A stretch of DNA of 64,000 bases from Nocardioides piscis (GCF_011300215.1 NZ_CP049866.1:682001-746000); one strand, 5' to 3'; positions 16,542 to 27,689 are shown, counted from the stretch's first letter. Numbers and translations: made by a program. Notes: generated by a model not told the origin, from the letters alone.

Positions 16542-18143
16542 ATGAAGGACGCTGATCCCGGATCCGGTGCTCCGGCCCCCGTCGCCCTGCTCGGACCCCG
16601 GGCAGCGTCGGCCCTGGTCTTCGGCTCCTCCGCTGCCGTCCTCGTGGTCGAGCTGGTGGCGCTGCGGTTGCTGGCGCCATACCTCGGCCTGACCCTCGAG
16701 ACCAGCACGCTGGTGATCGGGCTGGCCCTGACGGCGATCGCGATGGGTTCCTGGTGGGGTGGCTGGCTCGCGGACGTGCGGCCGGCGCAACGCCTCATCG
16801 GACCGCTATTGATGGTGTCGGGCGTGGCCGTGGCGCTCACCCCGTTCGTGGTGCGGGCTTCGGCCGAGGCCGCGGACGGCTCGTTGCTGGTGCTGGCCCT
16901 CGGCCTGTCGCTCTTCGTCCCCGGCGCGCTGCTCGCCGCTGTCACGCCGGCGGTGACCAAGTTGCGCCTCTCCAGCCTTGCCGAGACCGGTACGGTCGTC
17001 GGTCGCCTGTCGGGGATCGGCACGGCGGGCGCGGTGTTCGGCACCGTCGTCACGGGGTTCGTGCTGATCTCGCGGGTGCCGGTCACCGCGATCATGGTCG
17101 GACTCGGGTTGGGTCTCGTGCTGGCTGCGCTGGCGGTCGAGGCTCGGCTGCGGGTGGTGCGCGTTGCCACCGGTCTCGCGCTGGCGCTCGTCGCAGCCGG
17201 AGCGGTCGGCGGCACGGTTGGACCAGGTGGCTGCGACGCCGAGACGACCTATCACTGCGTCGAGGTCGAGACGGACCCGGACCGGTCGTCCGGACGCACG
17301 CTGGTGCTGGACGGTCTACGGCACTCCTACGTCGACCTCGACGACCCGACCTACCTCGACTTCGTCTACGTCCAGGCGATTGCGTCAGCACTCGACACGG
17401 CCTTCGCGCCGAGCGAGGTCCTGGAGGCCTACCACCTCGGTGCCGGTGCCCTCACCGTGCCGCGCTATCTGGAGGCCGTCCGACCAGGCACCCGCAGCCT
17501 CGTCTCGGAGATCGACGGCGGGGTCGTGCGGGCTGGTGCTGAGTGGCTCGGCGCCACGGGCGGCGACAGGATCGACGTCCGGGTCGAGGACGGACGCGTC
17601 GGTCTGTCACGACTGCCCGGAGCCAGTCGCGACCTCGTGGTGGGCGACGCGTTCGGCGGCGTGAGCGCGCCGTGGCACCTGGCGACGCATGAAGCCGTGA
17701 GCGAGGTCGACCGCGTGCTGCGCGATGACGGGGTGTACGCCGCCAACCTCATCGACCACGGTGCGCTGGCGTTCGCGCGCGCCGAGGTCGCGACCTTGGG
17801 AGCGGTCTTCGACCATGTGGCGCTCGCGGCCGATGTCGGCACGATTGAGCGAACCGCAGACGCGGGCGGCAACCTGGTGGCGCTTGCCTCCGACCAGGCG
17901 CTCGACACCGCGGCCTGGCAGGCGAGCCTGGACGAGCGAGGGACCGGCTGGCGCGTCATCACGGGGGCTGACCTGGTCGAGTGGGTCGACGGTGCGCGTG
18001 TGCTCACCGACGACTACGCGCCAGTCGACCAGCTGTTGACGCCCTATCCGACCCAGTCTCAGGCCGCTCCCCTGGAGGACGAGGGAGACGATGGTGGCAG
18101 CCTGCTTGCGCAGCTCGCCCGGCACGATCGTGGTCGGCCTTGA
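16542..18143 (+). CDS. Fused membrane domain/spermidine synthase-like protein
   Basis: This protein of ~533 residues has about seven hydrophobic segments in residues 15-225, then a spermidine-synthase-like Rossmann domain (~250-480). Visible features are RTLVLDGLRHSYVDLDD, the YVQAIAS helix, an SAM/dcSAM-type loop HLGAGALTVPRYL, acidic SEIDGG, VEDGRVGL and DLVVGDAFGG. This is the widespread 'fused MFS/spermidine synthase' family. The substrate is not known and polyamine synthesis should not be assumed. The ATG at 16542 is used; a GTG two codons earlier is possible. No Shine-Dalgarno is obvious. The IS110 left end is only ~100 bases upstream, so the native promoter may have been displaced. Confidence 0.82.
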   Translation: MKDADPGSGAPAPVALLGPRAASALVFGSSAAVLVVELVALRLLAPYLGLTLETSTLVIGLALTAIAMGSWWGGWLADVRPAQRLIGPLLMVSGVAVALTPFVVRASAEAADGSLLVLALGLSLFVPGALLAAVTPAVTKLRLSSLAETGTVVGRLSGIGTAGAVFGTVVTGFVLISRVPVTAIMVGLGLGLVLAALAVEARLRVVRVATGLALALVAAGAVGGTVGPGGCDAETTYHCVEVETDPDRSSGRTLVLDGLRHSYVDLDDPTYLDFVYVQAIASALDTAFAPSEVLEAYHLGAGALTVPRYLEAVRPGTRSLVSEIDGGVVRAGAEWLGATGGDRIDVRVEDGRVGLSRLPGASRDLVVGDAFGGVSAPWHLATHEAVSEVDRVLRDDGVYAANLIDHGALAFARAEVATLGAVFDHVALAADVGTIERTADAGGNLVALASDQALDTAAWQASLDERGTGWRVITGADLVEWVDGARVLTDDYAPVDQLLTPYPTQSQAAPLEDEGDDGGSLLAQLARHDRGRP

Positions 18144-18273
18144 TCAGCGGCCGTGATGAAATCGAACGTCGCACAATGCCGATCACCGGTTCTCGCTCAT
18201 CTGATGGGCGCGAGCCACGTGCCGCGACCCAGGGTGTCCCGCCTGGCGTCATCCGAGCCAAGGAGCCGACCAC

Positions 18274-18885
18274 GTGACTTCTGACGACTCCGTCGGGCGC
18301 CAGCAGGGGGTCCTGGCGGATTGGAACGACGACCGGGGCTTCGGCTTCATCTCGCCCGCTTCTGGAGGCCCGCGTGTGTTCGTGCACGTGAGCGCGTTCC
18401 CTCGTTCTCGGCGACCCGTCACCGGGTGCGAGGTCTCCTACGCCGAGCTTCGAGACGAGCGCAACCGAGCGCGTGCCTCGGATGTGAAGTACCTGGGCGC
18501 TGTCTCCAGCAGGCATGCAGGCGCAAGCGGGCTGCCCCTCGCGCTCTTGGCCTCGACGCTGTTCTTCGCCATCCTGGTGGGTCTCCTCGTCCTGGACGAG
18601 CTGCCGCTCACGCTGTTGGCTGCATACGGCCTGTTCAGCGCAGTCGCGTTCCTGGTCTACGGGGCCGACAAGGCCGCAGCGGAACAGGGCAGGTGGCGAA
18701 CCTCGGAGTCCACCCTCCACACGATCGCCCTCATGGGGGGTTGGCCAGGTGCGCTGGTCGCGCGCAGGGTCTTCCGGCACAAGACGACCAAGCAACCCTT
18801 CCGCACCATCTTCTGGCTCACGGTCATCGCGAACTGCGTGGCGCTCGCATGGTTTGTGCACGACGCGCCTTTGGCGCTGCCCTGA
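18274..18885 (+). CDS. Cold-shock domain fused to DUF1294 membrane protein
   Basis: This is a 203-residue protein. Residues ~8-70 form a cold-shock (OB) domain with RNP1-like DRGFGFISP and RNP2-like VFVHVSAF. Residues ~88-198 form the DUF1294 membrane region with three hydrophobic segments and the typical YGADKAAAEQGRWRTSE, MGGWPGALVARRVFRHKT and QPFRTIFW motifs. CSD-DUF1294 fusions are a known architecture of unknown function; an RNA- or DNA-binding head on the membrane is implied. GTG at 18274 follows AAGGAG at ~7 bases. Confidence 0.88.
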   Translation: MTSDDSVGRQQGVLADWNDDRGFGFISPASGGPRVFVHVSAFPRSRRPVTGCEVSYAELRDERNRARASDVKYLGAVSSRHAGASGLPLALLASTLFFAILVGLLVLDELPLTLLAAYGLFSAVAFLVYGADKAAAEQGRWRTSESTLHTIALMGGWPGALVARRVFRHKTTKQPFRTIFWLTVIANCVALAWFVHDAPLALP

Positions 18886-19182
18886 CAAGGTGCAGTCCTG
18901 CCGCCTGAAGGCGTCGTCCTAGTCGTTGCTCATGCACGAGCCGATCTTCGTCCCGCCAGTGGCGGATCCGCACGTCGGCTGCATGGGGGCAGGTCGGGGT
19001 GGCGCAAGAGGGGGCCCGACCGAAGCTTGCGATCTAGCAGGCGGATCGCGGCGCTCCAGGGGTAGAACGGGTTTCTCCCTTGTTCGGGCGATGTGCGCTG
19101 CAACTGCCAGCCGTAACTTGGCCAACGGAGGGAATCCCGCGCGTCGCGGGAAACGGGGGCTACCCGAACACGAGGAGTTCCC
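18886..19182. other. Non-coding gap with two GC-rich inverted repeats
   Basis: No gene is supported here. GGTCGGG/CCCGACC (18992-18998 and 19015-19021) could end the DUF1294 transcript. CCCGCG-CGT-CGCGGG (19137-19151) lies in the leader of the cupin gene, ~30 bases before its ATG. I could not match the leader to a known riboswitch class. Confidence 0.4.
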
Positions 19183-19659
19183 ATGCGACACCATCGAATC
19201 CTGACGCCCGCGGCAGTCCTCACGCTCGCCCTCGTCGTCGCCCTCCCGACCGTCTGGGCGACGCCCGGCAGCGGCGTGCTGGCGGAGCCACTCGTCACCT
19301 CCAACGTCCCCGACGGTCTCGACGCCAAGTCGAGGACCGACGGCTGGAAGGCCCGCCTCGACATCAAGGGCAGCACCGACGTGCGGACCGTGAAGTACAC
19401 GGTCGCTCCGGGCGGCACGTTCGGCTGGCACTCCCACCCCGGCCCGACGATCGTCGTCATCAAGCAGGGCACCCTGACATACCTGGACAGCGAGACGTGC
19501 GAGTCGACGCACTACCCGCCCGGCACGGCCTTTGTCGACGATGGCAACCACACGCACAACGCGTTCAACCACGGCGCCGTCGAGCTGGTCTTCTACGCCA
19601 CCCACCTGATGCCGGCGGGCATGCCGACCCGCATCGACGAGCCAGCCGCCGACTGTTGA
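19183..19659 (+). CDS. Secreted cupin-domain protein
   Basis: This 158-residue protein has a signal peptide (MRHHRILTPAAVLTLALVVA, cleavage near VWA). A single conserved-barrel cupin domain follows, with motif 1 GGTFGWHSHPGPTIVVIKQG (metal-ligand histidines) and motif 2 PPGTAFVDDGNHTHNAFN. It likely binds a metal outside the membrane. The enzymatic role is unknown; secreted cupins of this type are common in Actinobacteria. The ATG at 19183 has GAGGAG at 6-11 bases upstream. A 200-base gap without features follows. Confidence 0.85.
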   Translation: MRHHRILTPAAVLTLALVVALPTVWATPGSGVLAEPLVTSNVPDGLDAKSRTDGWKARLDIKGSTDVRTVKYTVAPGGTFGWHSHPGPTIVVIKQGTLTYLDSETCESTHYPPGTAFVDDGNHTHNAFNHGAVELVFYATHLMPAGMPTRIDEPAADC

Positions 19660-19859
19660 CGGGTCAGGGCCGTACGAGGCGGCTCCAGAGTTCCTTGGTC
19701 GGCACGGGGAATGGGAAGCGTTCCGACGAGGCGTGAGCTCGGCGGGTCGGTCCGTTGGCAGGCACTTCCGCCTGATGGGGCGCACGACTCCTGGGCCTCG
19801 GTCGATGTCGAGAACGAGCACGTGGTTGGCGGTTCCTGGTCCGGCTGGCGGAGCCGCCC

Positions 19860-21110
19860 TCAGGTCCGCCGACTGAAGAGCACCTTCCCGTGCTTGTCGA
19901 GGGAGTGCTGGAAGGCGGGGTCGTGGATCAGCGTGTGGTGCCTGGAGCAGAGCAACCTCCCCTGCTCGACACTCGTCCCACCGCCCTTCGACCAGGCGAC
20001 GTCGTGGTGGGCGTGACACAGACCCGGCGGGGCATCACAGCCAAACGCGGTGCAGCCGCCGTCGCGCACACCCATCGCGACACGCTGGGCCTCGGAGTGG
20101 AAGCGTCGCTTGCGCCCGACGTCGAGGACCACGCTCCGCCCACCCAGCACGACCGGGATGACCCCGGCCTTGCAGGCGAGCCGGCGGGCCTCACCGGCGC
20201 TGATCCGCGCACCGGTGTCCAACGACGCGGCCTTGAGGCCGCCCAGCAGCGTCTCCAGCTCCATCGTCACCACGACCGTGGCGGGCACCCCGCCGGCCGA
20301 GGGCACCGTGTCGGCCTGCCGGGACTCGATGTAGTCCATGAACGCGCGACCCATCCGGTGACGCGACAACGCGCGCTCCCCCGGCTGCGTCGGCGCAGTT
20401 ATCCCTGCCCGGGCCGGTGAGGCCAACGCCATCAGGTGCTTGCGCAACATCTCCGCGTGCAAGGTCGGCAGCGTGAACCGGCCATGGCACCTGCCCGCCC
20501 CGTCGTCGCTCATCGTGAACGACGCCGCAGCCCGCGCCTCGCGCTCCTCCGCCTCCAGCCGACGCGCCTCCTCCGCATCAGCGGCCTCGGGATCGATGAC
20601 CTCGAGGAGCCGCCTGCCCAGGATCCGCAACGCCTTCGCGTCATGGTCACGCGCCTTGTCCAACAAGAAGTCCGTCGCTGCCGGAGGCACCCACTCGGCG
20701 ACGTCGTCGGGCAGCGCATCGACCGCCTCCACGATGACCCGCGCCTGATCAGTCAGCAGCCCACCCGCAGCCAACGCCTCACGCACCGAGCCGTGTCGCT
20801 CGAGAGACTCCGCCAACCGACGCGTCCGGTGCGCCTCCGCCCTCGTCGTCCGGGTCTCGTGGGACCACCAGCTCGTCGTCGACACCGCGCCAGTCTCCAG
20901 GCCCGTCTCGACCGTCTCACCATGACGCAGGACCCGCATCAACAGCTCGTCGAGCTGGGCCCGCGCCCGGGTCAGAACCACCAGCGTCTCCCCCGCCTCA
21001 CCCGACGACATCGACCACAACGGCGTCGCGGCAACCGACTCGACCGCGTCGACACACCGCCGCGCGGCAGCTGCGACCTGGTGGTCGAAGGAGTGAGGGA
21101 GCGCCGTCAT
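19860..21110 (-). CDS. DUF222 / HNH endonuclease domain protein (13E12-repeat-like)
   Basis: This 416-residue protein has an N-terminal helical DUF222 region (~10-300) rich in Ala/Glu/Arg and a C-terminal HNH motif CHAHHDVAWSKGGGT...LLCSRHHTLIHD with zinc-type CxxxxH/CxxH ligands. It resembles the actinobacterial multicopy '13E12 repeat' family, thought to be selfish or nuclease genes. ATG at 21110 is used because conserved sequence (MTALPHSFDHQVAAAARRC) starts there; the frame extends upstream without family character. It is a solitary gene facing away from its right-hand neighbour. Confidence 0.9.
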   Translation of the reverse strand: MTALPHSFDHQVAAAARRCVDAVESVAATPLWSMSSGEAGETLVVLTRARAQLDELLMRVLRHGETVETGLETGAVSTTSWWSHETRTTRAEAHRTRRLAESLERHGSVREALAAGGLLTDQARVIVEAVDALPDDVAEWVPPAATDFLLDKARDHDAKALRILGRRLLEVIDPEAADAEEARRLEAEEREARAAASFTMSDDGAGRCHGRFTLPTLHAEMLRKHLMALASPARAGITAPTQPGERALSRHRMGRAFMDYIESRQADTVPSAGGVPATVVVTMELETLLGGLKAASLDTGARISAGEARRLACKAGVIPVVLGGRSVVLDVGRKRRFHSEAQRVAMGVRDGGCTAFGCDAPPGLCHAHHDVAWSKGGGTSVEQGRLLCSRHHTLIHDPAFQHSLDKHGKVLFSRRT

Positions 21111-21216
21111 GAGTGCACTCTTCCAGAGCCCACCGACAACGGATCGGGTCGAGAAACACCTGTCCACAGGCGGCTTTCGACCCCGGACGACTTCGCGAAG
21201 ATGAGCACCGGGGCCG

Positions 21217-22002
21217 ATGTCCCACGACCGTTCAGCCACGCAGTGTGCAGAGGTGAAACCTCAGAGATCGACCGTGACGACCTGGCTCAAGCGCCTGCTG
21301 CTGGGCCTTCTCGGGATCTACCTCGCAGTCGGCCTCGCCGGCACCGCGGGCGTGCTGATCGCAGCCGCGTCCGCCAGGCATGACGCGTCAGACGGGCTGC
21401 CGGCCGCCGAGCGTGAAGCAGACCAGGCACGAGCACAGACCCGAGGCGCCATGCAGTCGCCAACGAAAGGTGGGCCGGCGGCGCCATACGATCCGCGACC
21501 TGCGGATGCACCGTCCTACTCGTGGCGCGAGCTGCGCTGTGAGATCCGTTCGATCGACTCGGGCTGGATCGCCGTCGACTTCGAGCAGGCGTGCGACCTG
21601 GTCGACGTGGACCTCTATCCCACGTCACTGGAGCACACCGAAAGGTCGCAGGGTCACTGCCAGAGCATCCCCACCGGACCCCTCTTCGCCGACGTCGATC
21701 GATGGCCGAACGACCCGGGCACCACCCTGCAACAGCCTCCCGCCAGCATCAGCGTCGACCTGGCGACCGGTCAGCAGCTGCAAGCAGGCCCCCGCAGCGT
21801 CCGGGCCTGCACGACAGGGATCAGGACGTCACCGAGCAGCGTGCAGCTCGAAGGACACCGCCCCCAGAGCCTGCCCCGCGGCTCCTCCTGGGTCGTCGTC
21901 CGCCGTAAGGACGAGGTGTCGCGCAGCCGCCTGGGCTGCAACCCGTGGCTCGTCGTCTTCTGCGCCAGCCCGCTCCACGCACCCTGGCTCCCCGACCCGT
22001 GA
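21217..22002 (+). CDS. Hypothetical membrane-anchored protein
   Basis: This protein of up to 261 residues has one N-terminal hydrophobic helix (KRLLLGLLGIYLAVGLAGTA) followed by a soluble, Cys-containing extracytoplasmic part (ELRCEIRS, EQACDLVDV, GHCQSI, RACTTGI, LGCNPWLVVFCASP). Six regularly spaced cysteines suggest disulfides. I do not recognise a family. A GTG at 21253, twelve codons into the frame, is an equally good start and would place the helix nearer the N-terminus. The following 161 bases carry the actP promoter region. Confidence 0.55.
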   Translation: MSHDRSATQCAEVKPQRSTVTTWLKRLLLGLLGIYLAVGLAGTAGVLIAAASARHDASDGLPAAEREADQARAQTRGAMQSPTKGGPAAPYDPRPADAPSYSWRELRCEIRSIDSGWIAVDFEQACDLVDVDLYPTSLEHTERSQGHCQSIPTGPLFADVDRWPNDPGTTLQQPPASISVDLATGQQLQAGPRSVRACTTGIRTSPSSVQLEGHRPQSLPRGSSWVVVRRKDEVSRSRLGCNPWLVVFCASPLHAPWLPDP

Positions 22003-22126
22003 CCGACCCGTGACCGCCCGGCACGCGACCGTTCGTCGCGCCGGACCGACCGTTCACCGACGCGGCGTCGCCACCCGGCGACGTACTCACCCGTCCATCT
22101 CCCGCGACGACGCACCAGCGTGCCAG

Positions 22127-22142
22127 CGTGACGGCGATCACA
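22127..22142. promoter_or_regulatory. Crp-like operator upstream of DUF485-actP
   Basis: CGTGA-N6-TCACA is again 9/10 to the Crp consensus, ending 21 bases before the GTG of the operon's first gene. The arm sequence and placement are the same as upstream of tctC, suggesting shared Crp control of organic-acid uptake. Confidence 0.55.
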
Positions 22143-22163
22143 TCCTGTGCAAAGGAGACAGCC

Positions 22164-22532
22164 GTGCCCGACACACCGCATGACCAGGCTGCGCGCCACG
22201 ATCCGGTCTATGACCGGCTCGCCGCGACGCCCGAGTTCGAACAGCTGCGCAGTCGCTACCGCGGCTTCGTCATCCCTGCGACCGCCGCCTTCCTCGCCTG
22301 GTATCTCCTCTACGTCATCTTGTCGAACTGGGCGCCGGGGTTCATGAACACCAAGGTGATCGGCAACATCAACGTCGCGCTCATCTTCGGCCTGCTCCAG
22401 TTCGTGACCACCTTCGGTCTCGCCTGGGTCTACAGCCGCTTCTCCAACGCCAAGCTCGACCCGCTCGCGCGTGAGCTCGAGCAGTCCTACATCGACCAGG
22501 CCGGCCACGGCGGACAGCGAGGCCAGCGATGA
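22164..22532 (+). CDS. DUF485 family membrane protein
   Basis: This 122-residue protein has the DUF485 layout: a short soluble N-terminus (DPVYDRLAATPEFEQLRSRY), TM1 FVIPATAAFLAWYLLYVILS, a loop GFMNTKVIGNINVALIFGLLQ, and TM2 extending to FGLAWVYSRFSNAKLDPLA. It is nearly always encoded just before ActP acetate permeases, as here (ATGA overlap). GTG at 22164 has AAAGGAGA upstream. The presumed role is as an accessory subunit of the symporter. Confidence 0.93.
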   Translation: MPDTPHDQAARHDPVYDRLAATPEFEQLRSRYRGFVIPATAAFLAWYLLYVILSNWAPGFMNTKVIGNINVALIFGLLQFVTTFGLAWVYSRFSNAKLDPLARELEQSYIDQAGHGGQRGQR

Positions 22533-24135
22533 GCGACCAGGTCCTGACCACAGTCCTCTTCCTCAGCGTCGTCGCGCTGACGGTCGGCATCACCTTCTGG
22601 GCGAGCCGGCAGACCAAGACCGCCACGGACTTCTATTCCGGCGGCCGGTCCTTCTCCGGCTTCCAGAACGGTCTCGCCATCGGTGGCGACTACATGTCGG
22701 CCGCGTCGTTCCTCGGCATCTCGGGCGCGATCGCGCTCTATGGCTACGACGGCTTCCTCTACTCCATCGGCTTCCTCGTCGCCTGGCTGGTGGCGCTGCT
22801 GCTCGTCGCCGAGATGCTGCGCAACGCCGGCCGCTACACGATGGCCGACCAGCTCGCCTTCCGGATGAGGCAGCGCCCCGTGCGTACGGCGGCATCCATC
22901 TCCACGGTCGTCGTGTCGATCTTCTACCTGCTGGCCCAGATGGTCGGAGCCGGCACGCTGGTCGCGCTTCTCCTCGGTGTCGACAGCGAGGCGATCAAGA
23001 ACATCACCATCGTCGGCGTCGGCGTGCTGATGATCTTCTACGTCGTCGTCGGCGGCATGAAGGGCACGACCTACGTCCAGATCGTCAAGGCCGTCCTGCT
23101 GATGGTCGGCTCGGCGCTGATCGTGCTGCTGGTGCTGGCGGAGTTCAACTTCAACCTCTCCGAGCTCCTCGGAGCGGCGGCTGACAACTCCGGCAAGGGC
23201 GAGGCGTTCCTCCAGCCCGGTCTGCAGTACGGCAGCACCCTCACCTCGCAGATCGACTTCCTGTCCCTCGGCCTCGCACTGGTCCTGGGCACCGCCGGCC
23301 TGCCGCACATCCTGATCCGCTTCTACACCGTCCCGACGGCCCGCGACGCGCGGAAGTCGGTGCTGTGGGCGATCGGCCTGATCGGCGCCTTCTACCTGAT
23401 GACGCTGGTCCTCGGCTTCGGTGCCGCGGCCATGCTCGACCGTGACCAGGTCGACCCGGTGGAGGGCGGCAACCAGAACCTCGCCTCCCCCTGCTCGCCG
23501 AGGCCGTCGGTGGCGGCGAAGGGTCGACCGGTGGCGCCATCCTGCTCGCGCTGATCGCGGCGGTCGCCTTCGCGACCATCCTCGCCGTGGTGGCCGGGCT
23601 GACACTGGCCAGCTCCTCGTCGGTGGCGCACGACCTCTACAAGGGCGTCATCAAGAAGGACCAGCCGGTCTCCGAGAAGGACGAGGTCCGGGTCGCCCGG
23701 ATCGCGGCCTTCGCGATCGGTGCCGTGGCGATCGCGCTGTCGATCCCCGCACAGCGGCTCAACATCGCCTTCCTGGTGGCCCTGGCCTTCGCCGTCGCGG
23801 CATCGGCCAACCTGCCCGCGATCCTCTACAACATGTTCTGGCGGCGCTTCAACACCCGCGGCGCCACGTGGAGCATCTATGGCGGCCTGATCTCGGCCGT
23901 CGGGCTGGTGCTGCTGTCCCCGGTGATGTCGGGAGCTCCGACGTCGATGTTCCCCGACTCGGACTGGGCGATCTTCCCGCTCAACAACCCGGGCATCGTG
24001 TCCATCCCACTGGGCTTCCTGCTCGGCTTCATCGGGACGATCTCCAGCCGCGAGCCGGAGGCCGAGGACCGCTTCACCGAGCTCGAGGTGCGTGCCCTGA
24101 CCGGGGCCGGTGCGGAGAGCGCCGTACACCACTGA
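22529..24135 (+). pseudogene. actP: Cation/acetate symporter ActP, frameshifted (probable sequencing deletion)
   Basis: The first frame (MSDQVLTTVLFLSVVALTVG...) has the SSS motif GGDYMSAASFLGISG and GTAGLPHILIRFYTVPTA. It breaks after GGNQNLASP. The second frame continues LLAEAVGGGEGSTGGAILL to the end at 24135 (SSVAHDLYKGVIKKDQ). One extra C in the C5 run at 23487-23491 joins them into a normal ~535-residue ActP. The ~12-13 TM protein would import acetate, feeding the following acsA. Sequence on both sides is undegraded, arguing for an assembly error rather than a true pseudogene. Confidence 0.85.
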
Positions 24136-24143
24136 AAACCCTC

Positions 24144-24200
24144 GCCGAGTCGAGTGATGAGTCCTGTGGCGATTGCAGCCACCTCATCACTCGACTCGGC
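24144..24200. terminator. Long perfect inverted repeat between actP and acsA
   Basis: An 18-bp perfect stem (GCCGAGTCGAGTGATGAG with its complement at 24183-24200) is capped by a further 5-bp GTGGC/GCCAC stem. It starts 8 bases after the actP stop and ends 26 bases before the acsA ATG. It may act as a partial terminator or RNA-stability element that uncouples uptake from acetate activation. Confidence 0.7.
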
Positions 24201-24226
24201 ACCTTGTCGTTGAGAGAGTGAGAGAC

Positions 24227-26206
<1,980 letters not shown>

Positions 26207-26240
26207 ACGCCTGTTCCGCGGTGGTTGCTGCTCCCTCCGG

Positions 26241-26307
26241 GCGATATCCATGGGCGATTGCGGGGTCCTCCGCCTGATTTCGCCCCGTTTCCTCCCATGG
26301 ATATCGC
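26241..26307. terminator. Bidirectional terminator between convergent acsA and nhaA
   Basis: A perfect 14-bp inverted repeat (GCGATATCCATGGG / CCCATGGATATCGC) with a 39-base spacer that itself contains CGGGG/CCCCG. It lies between the two convergent stop codons. Confidence 0.7.
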
Positions 26308-26318
26308 GGAGGGGTCGG

Positions 26319-27689
26319 TCAGTCGTCCGCGTCGGCCTCCGCCGTACGGCGAGAGGTTGCCGCGAGGAGTGTCACCACCCCGACGACGGCGGCGAGCAGC
26401 GACGCGACCAGGATCCCGACCTTCGCCTCGCTCGTCAGGACCTCGGAGTCGAACGAGAGCCCGGCGATGAACAGGGAGACGGTGAAGCCGATGCCGGCGA
26501 CCGCGCCGAGCCCACCCACCATCGACCAGGTGGTGTCGGTGGGCAGCCGCCCCAGGCCCACCTTGACCGCAAGGAACGACGCCAGCAGGATGCCGACCGG
26601 CTTGCCGAGCACGAGCCCGGCCATGATCCCCAGGCTCACCGGTGACGTCAGGGCCTCGCCGAAGCCGTCGAGCGACACACCCGCGTTGGCCAGGGCGAAG
26701 ACGGGCAGCACGACGTAGGCCGAGAACGGGTGGAGGGCGCTCTGCAGGCGCTCGACCCGCCCCACGGACTCCCCGAGCAGGAACCGCATGCGGCTGAGCT
26801 CGTCTGGATCAAGACGGCGGTCCCGCAGCGCCTGGCGAGCGAAGTCGCGCGCGACGTCCTGCTTGAGCAGGGGCGTGGCGGGGGCGATGAGCCCGATCGC
26901 GACACCGGCCAGCGTCGCGTGGACGCCCGACTCGAGCAGGGTGAACCACACAGCCACGCCGACCACCGCATAGACCCAGGTGGTCCAGACCCGCAGGAGC
27001 CGCAGGCCGACCATCAGGGCGAGCAGGCCCAGCGCGCCGGCGAGCCACCACAGGTGCAGGTCGGAGGTGTAGAAGACGGCGATGACCAGGATGGCGCCGA
27101 TGTCGTCGACGATCGCCAGCGTCAGCAGGAAAAGCCGCGCCGCCGACGGGATCCGCCGACCGAGCAGGCCGAGGACACCCACCGCGAAGGCGATGTCGGT
27201 GGCCATCGGGATCCCCCACCCCTTGCCGGCCTCACCGCCGCCGGTGACCAGCACATAGAGGGCAGCCGGCACCAGCATCCCGCCCACCGCGGCGACGATC
27301 GGGAGCGCCGCCGTCCTGGGGTCTCGCAGGTCGCCGTGGACGATCTCGTACTTGATCTCCAGGCCCACCACGAAGAAGAAGATCACCATCAGCGCGTCGT
27401 TGACCCAGTGCTGCAGCGTCTCCTCGATCCGCCAACCGCCGATCTCGACGCCGATGGAGGTGTGCCAGAAGGTGTCGTAGGACGACGCCCACGGGCTGTT
27501 GGCCCACAGCAGCGCCACCACGGCAGCGGCGAGGAGCAGGATCGACCCCGACGTCTCGACCCGGAGGAACTCGCGGAGCGGACGGGCGACCCGTCGCGCC
27601 AGCGGCTTGTCGCTGGCCAGGTAGGACGGTCCGCTGACCCAGAGGTCGTCCTCGGACAGGTCGTTGTGGCCGTGCGGGTTGATGGGCAA
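26319..27689 (-). CDS. nhaA: Na+/H+ antiporter NhaA
   Basis: This protein of ~456 residues has 11-12 membrane segments. NhaA hallmarks are VNDALMVIFFFVVGLEIKYE, GWGIPMATDIAFAVGVLGLLG, the paired aspartates in LTLAIVDDIGAILVIAVFY (Na+ and H+ binding in E. coli NhaA), and a late FALANAGVSLDG. It exchanges cytoplasmic Na+ for external H+. The start is uncertain: TTG at 27689 gives MPINPHGHNDLSEDDLW and is preceded by AAAGG; earlier in-frame codons would run toward the divergent gene. It occupies the place held by ephE in the mycobacterial block. Confidence 0.9.
   Translation of the reverse strand: MPINPHGHNDLSEDDLWVSGPSYLASDKPLARRVARPLREFLRVETSGSILLLAAAVVALLWANSPWASSYDTFWHTSIGVEIGGWRIEETLQHWVNDALMVIFFFVVGLEIKYEIVHGDLRDPRTAALPIVAAVGGMLVPAALYVLVTGGGEAGKGWGIPMATDIAFAVGVLGLLGRRIPSAARLFLLTLAIVDDIGAILVIAVFYTSDLHLWWLAGALGLLALMVGLRLLRVWTTWVYAVVGVAVWFTLLESGVHATLAGVAIGLIAPATPLLKQDVARDFARQALRDRRLDPDELSRMRFLLGESVGRVERLQSALHPFSAYVVLPVFALANAGVSLDGFGEALTSPVSLGIMAGLVLGKPVGILLASFLAVKVGLGRLPTDTTWSMVGGLGAVAGIGFTVSLFIAGLSFDSEVLTSEAKVGILVASLLAAVVGVVTLLAATSRRTAEADADD

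Noticed and set aside
18919..19182. Possible small secreted protein on the minus strand ending CGSATGGTKIGSCMSND
   Set aside because: The end looks protein-like but there is no start, no signal peptide and upstream residues are low-complexity; probably chance.
19081..19182. SAM-IV or cyclic-di-AMP riboswitch in the cupin leader
   Set aside because: Some short motifs look similar but the conserved cores and pairing order of both classes are missing.
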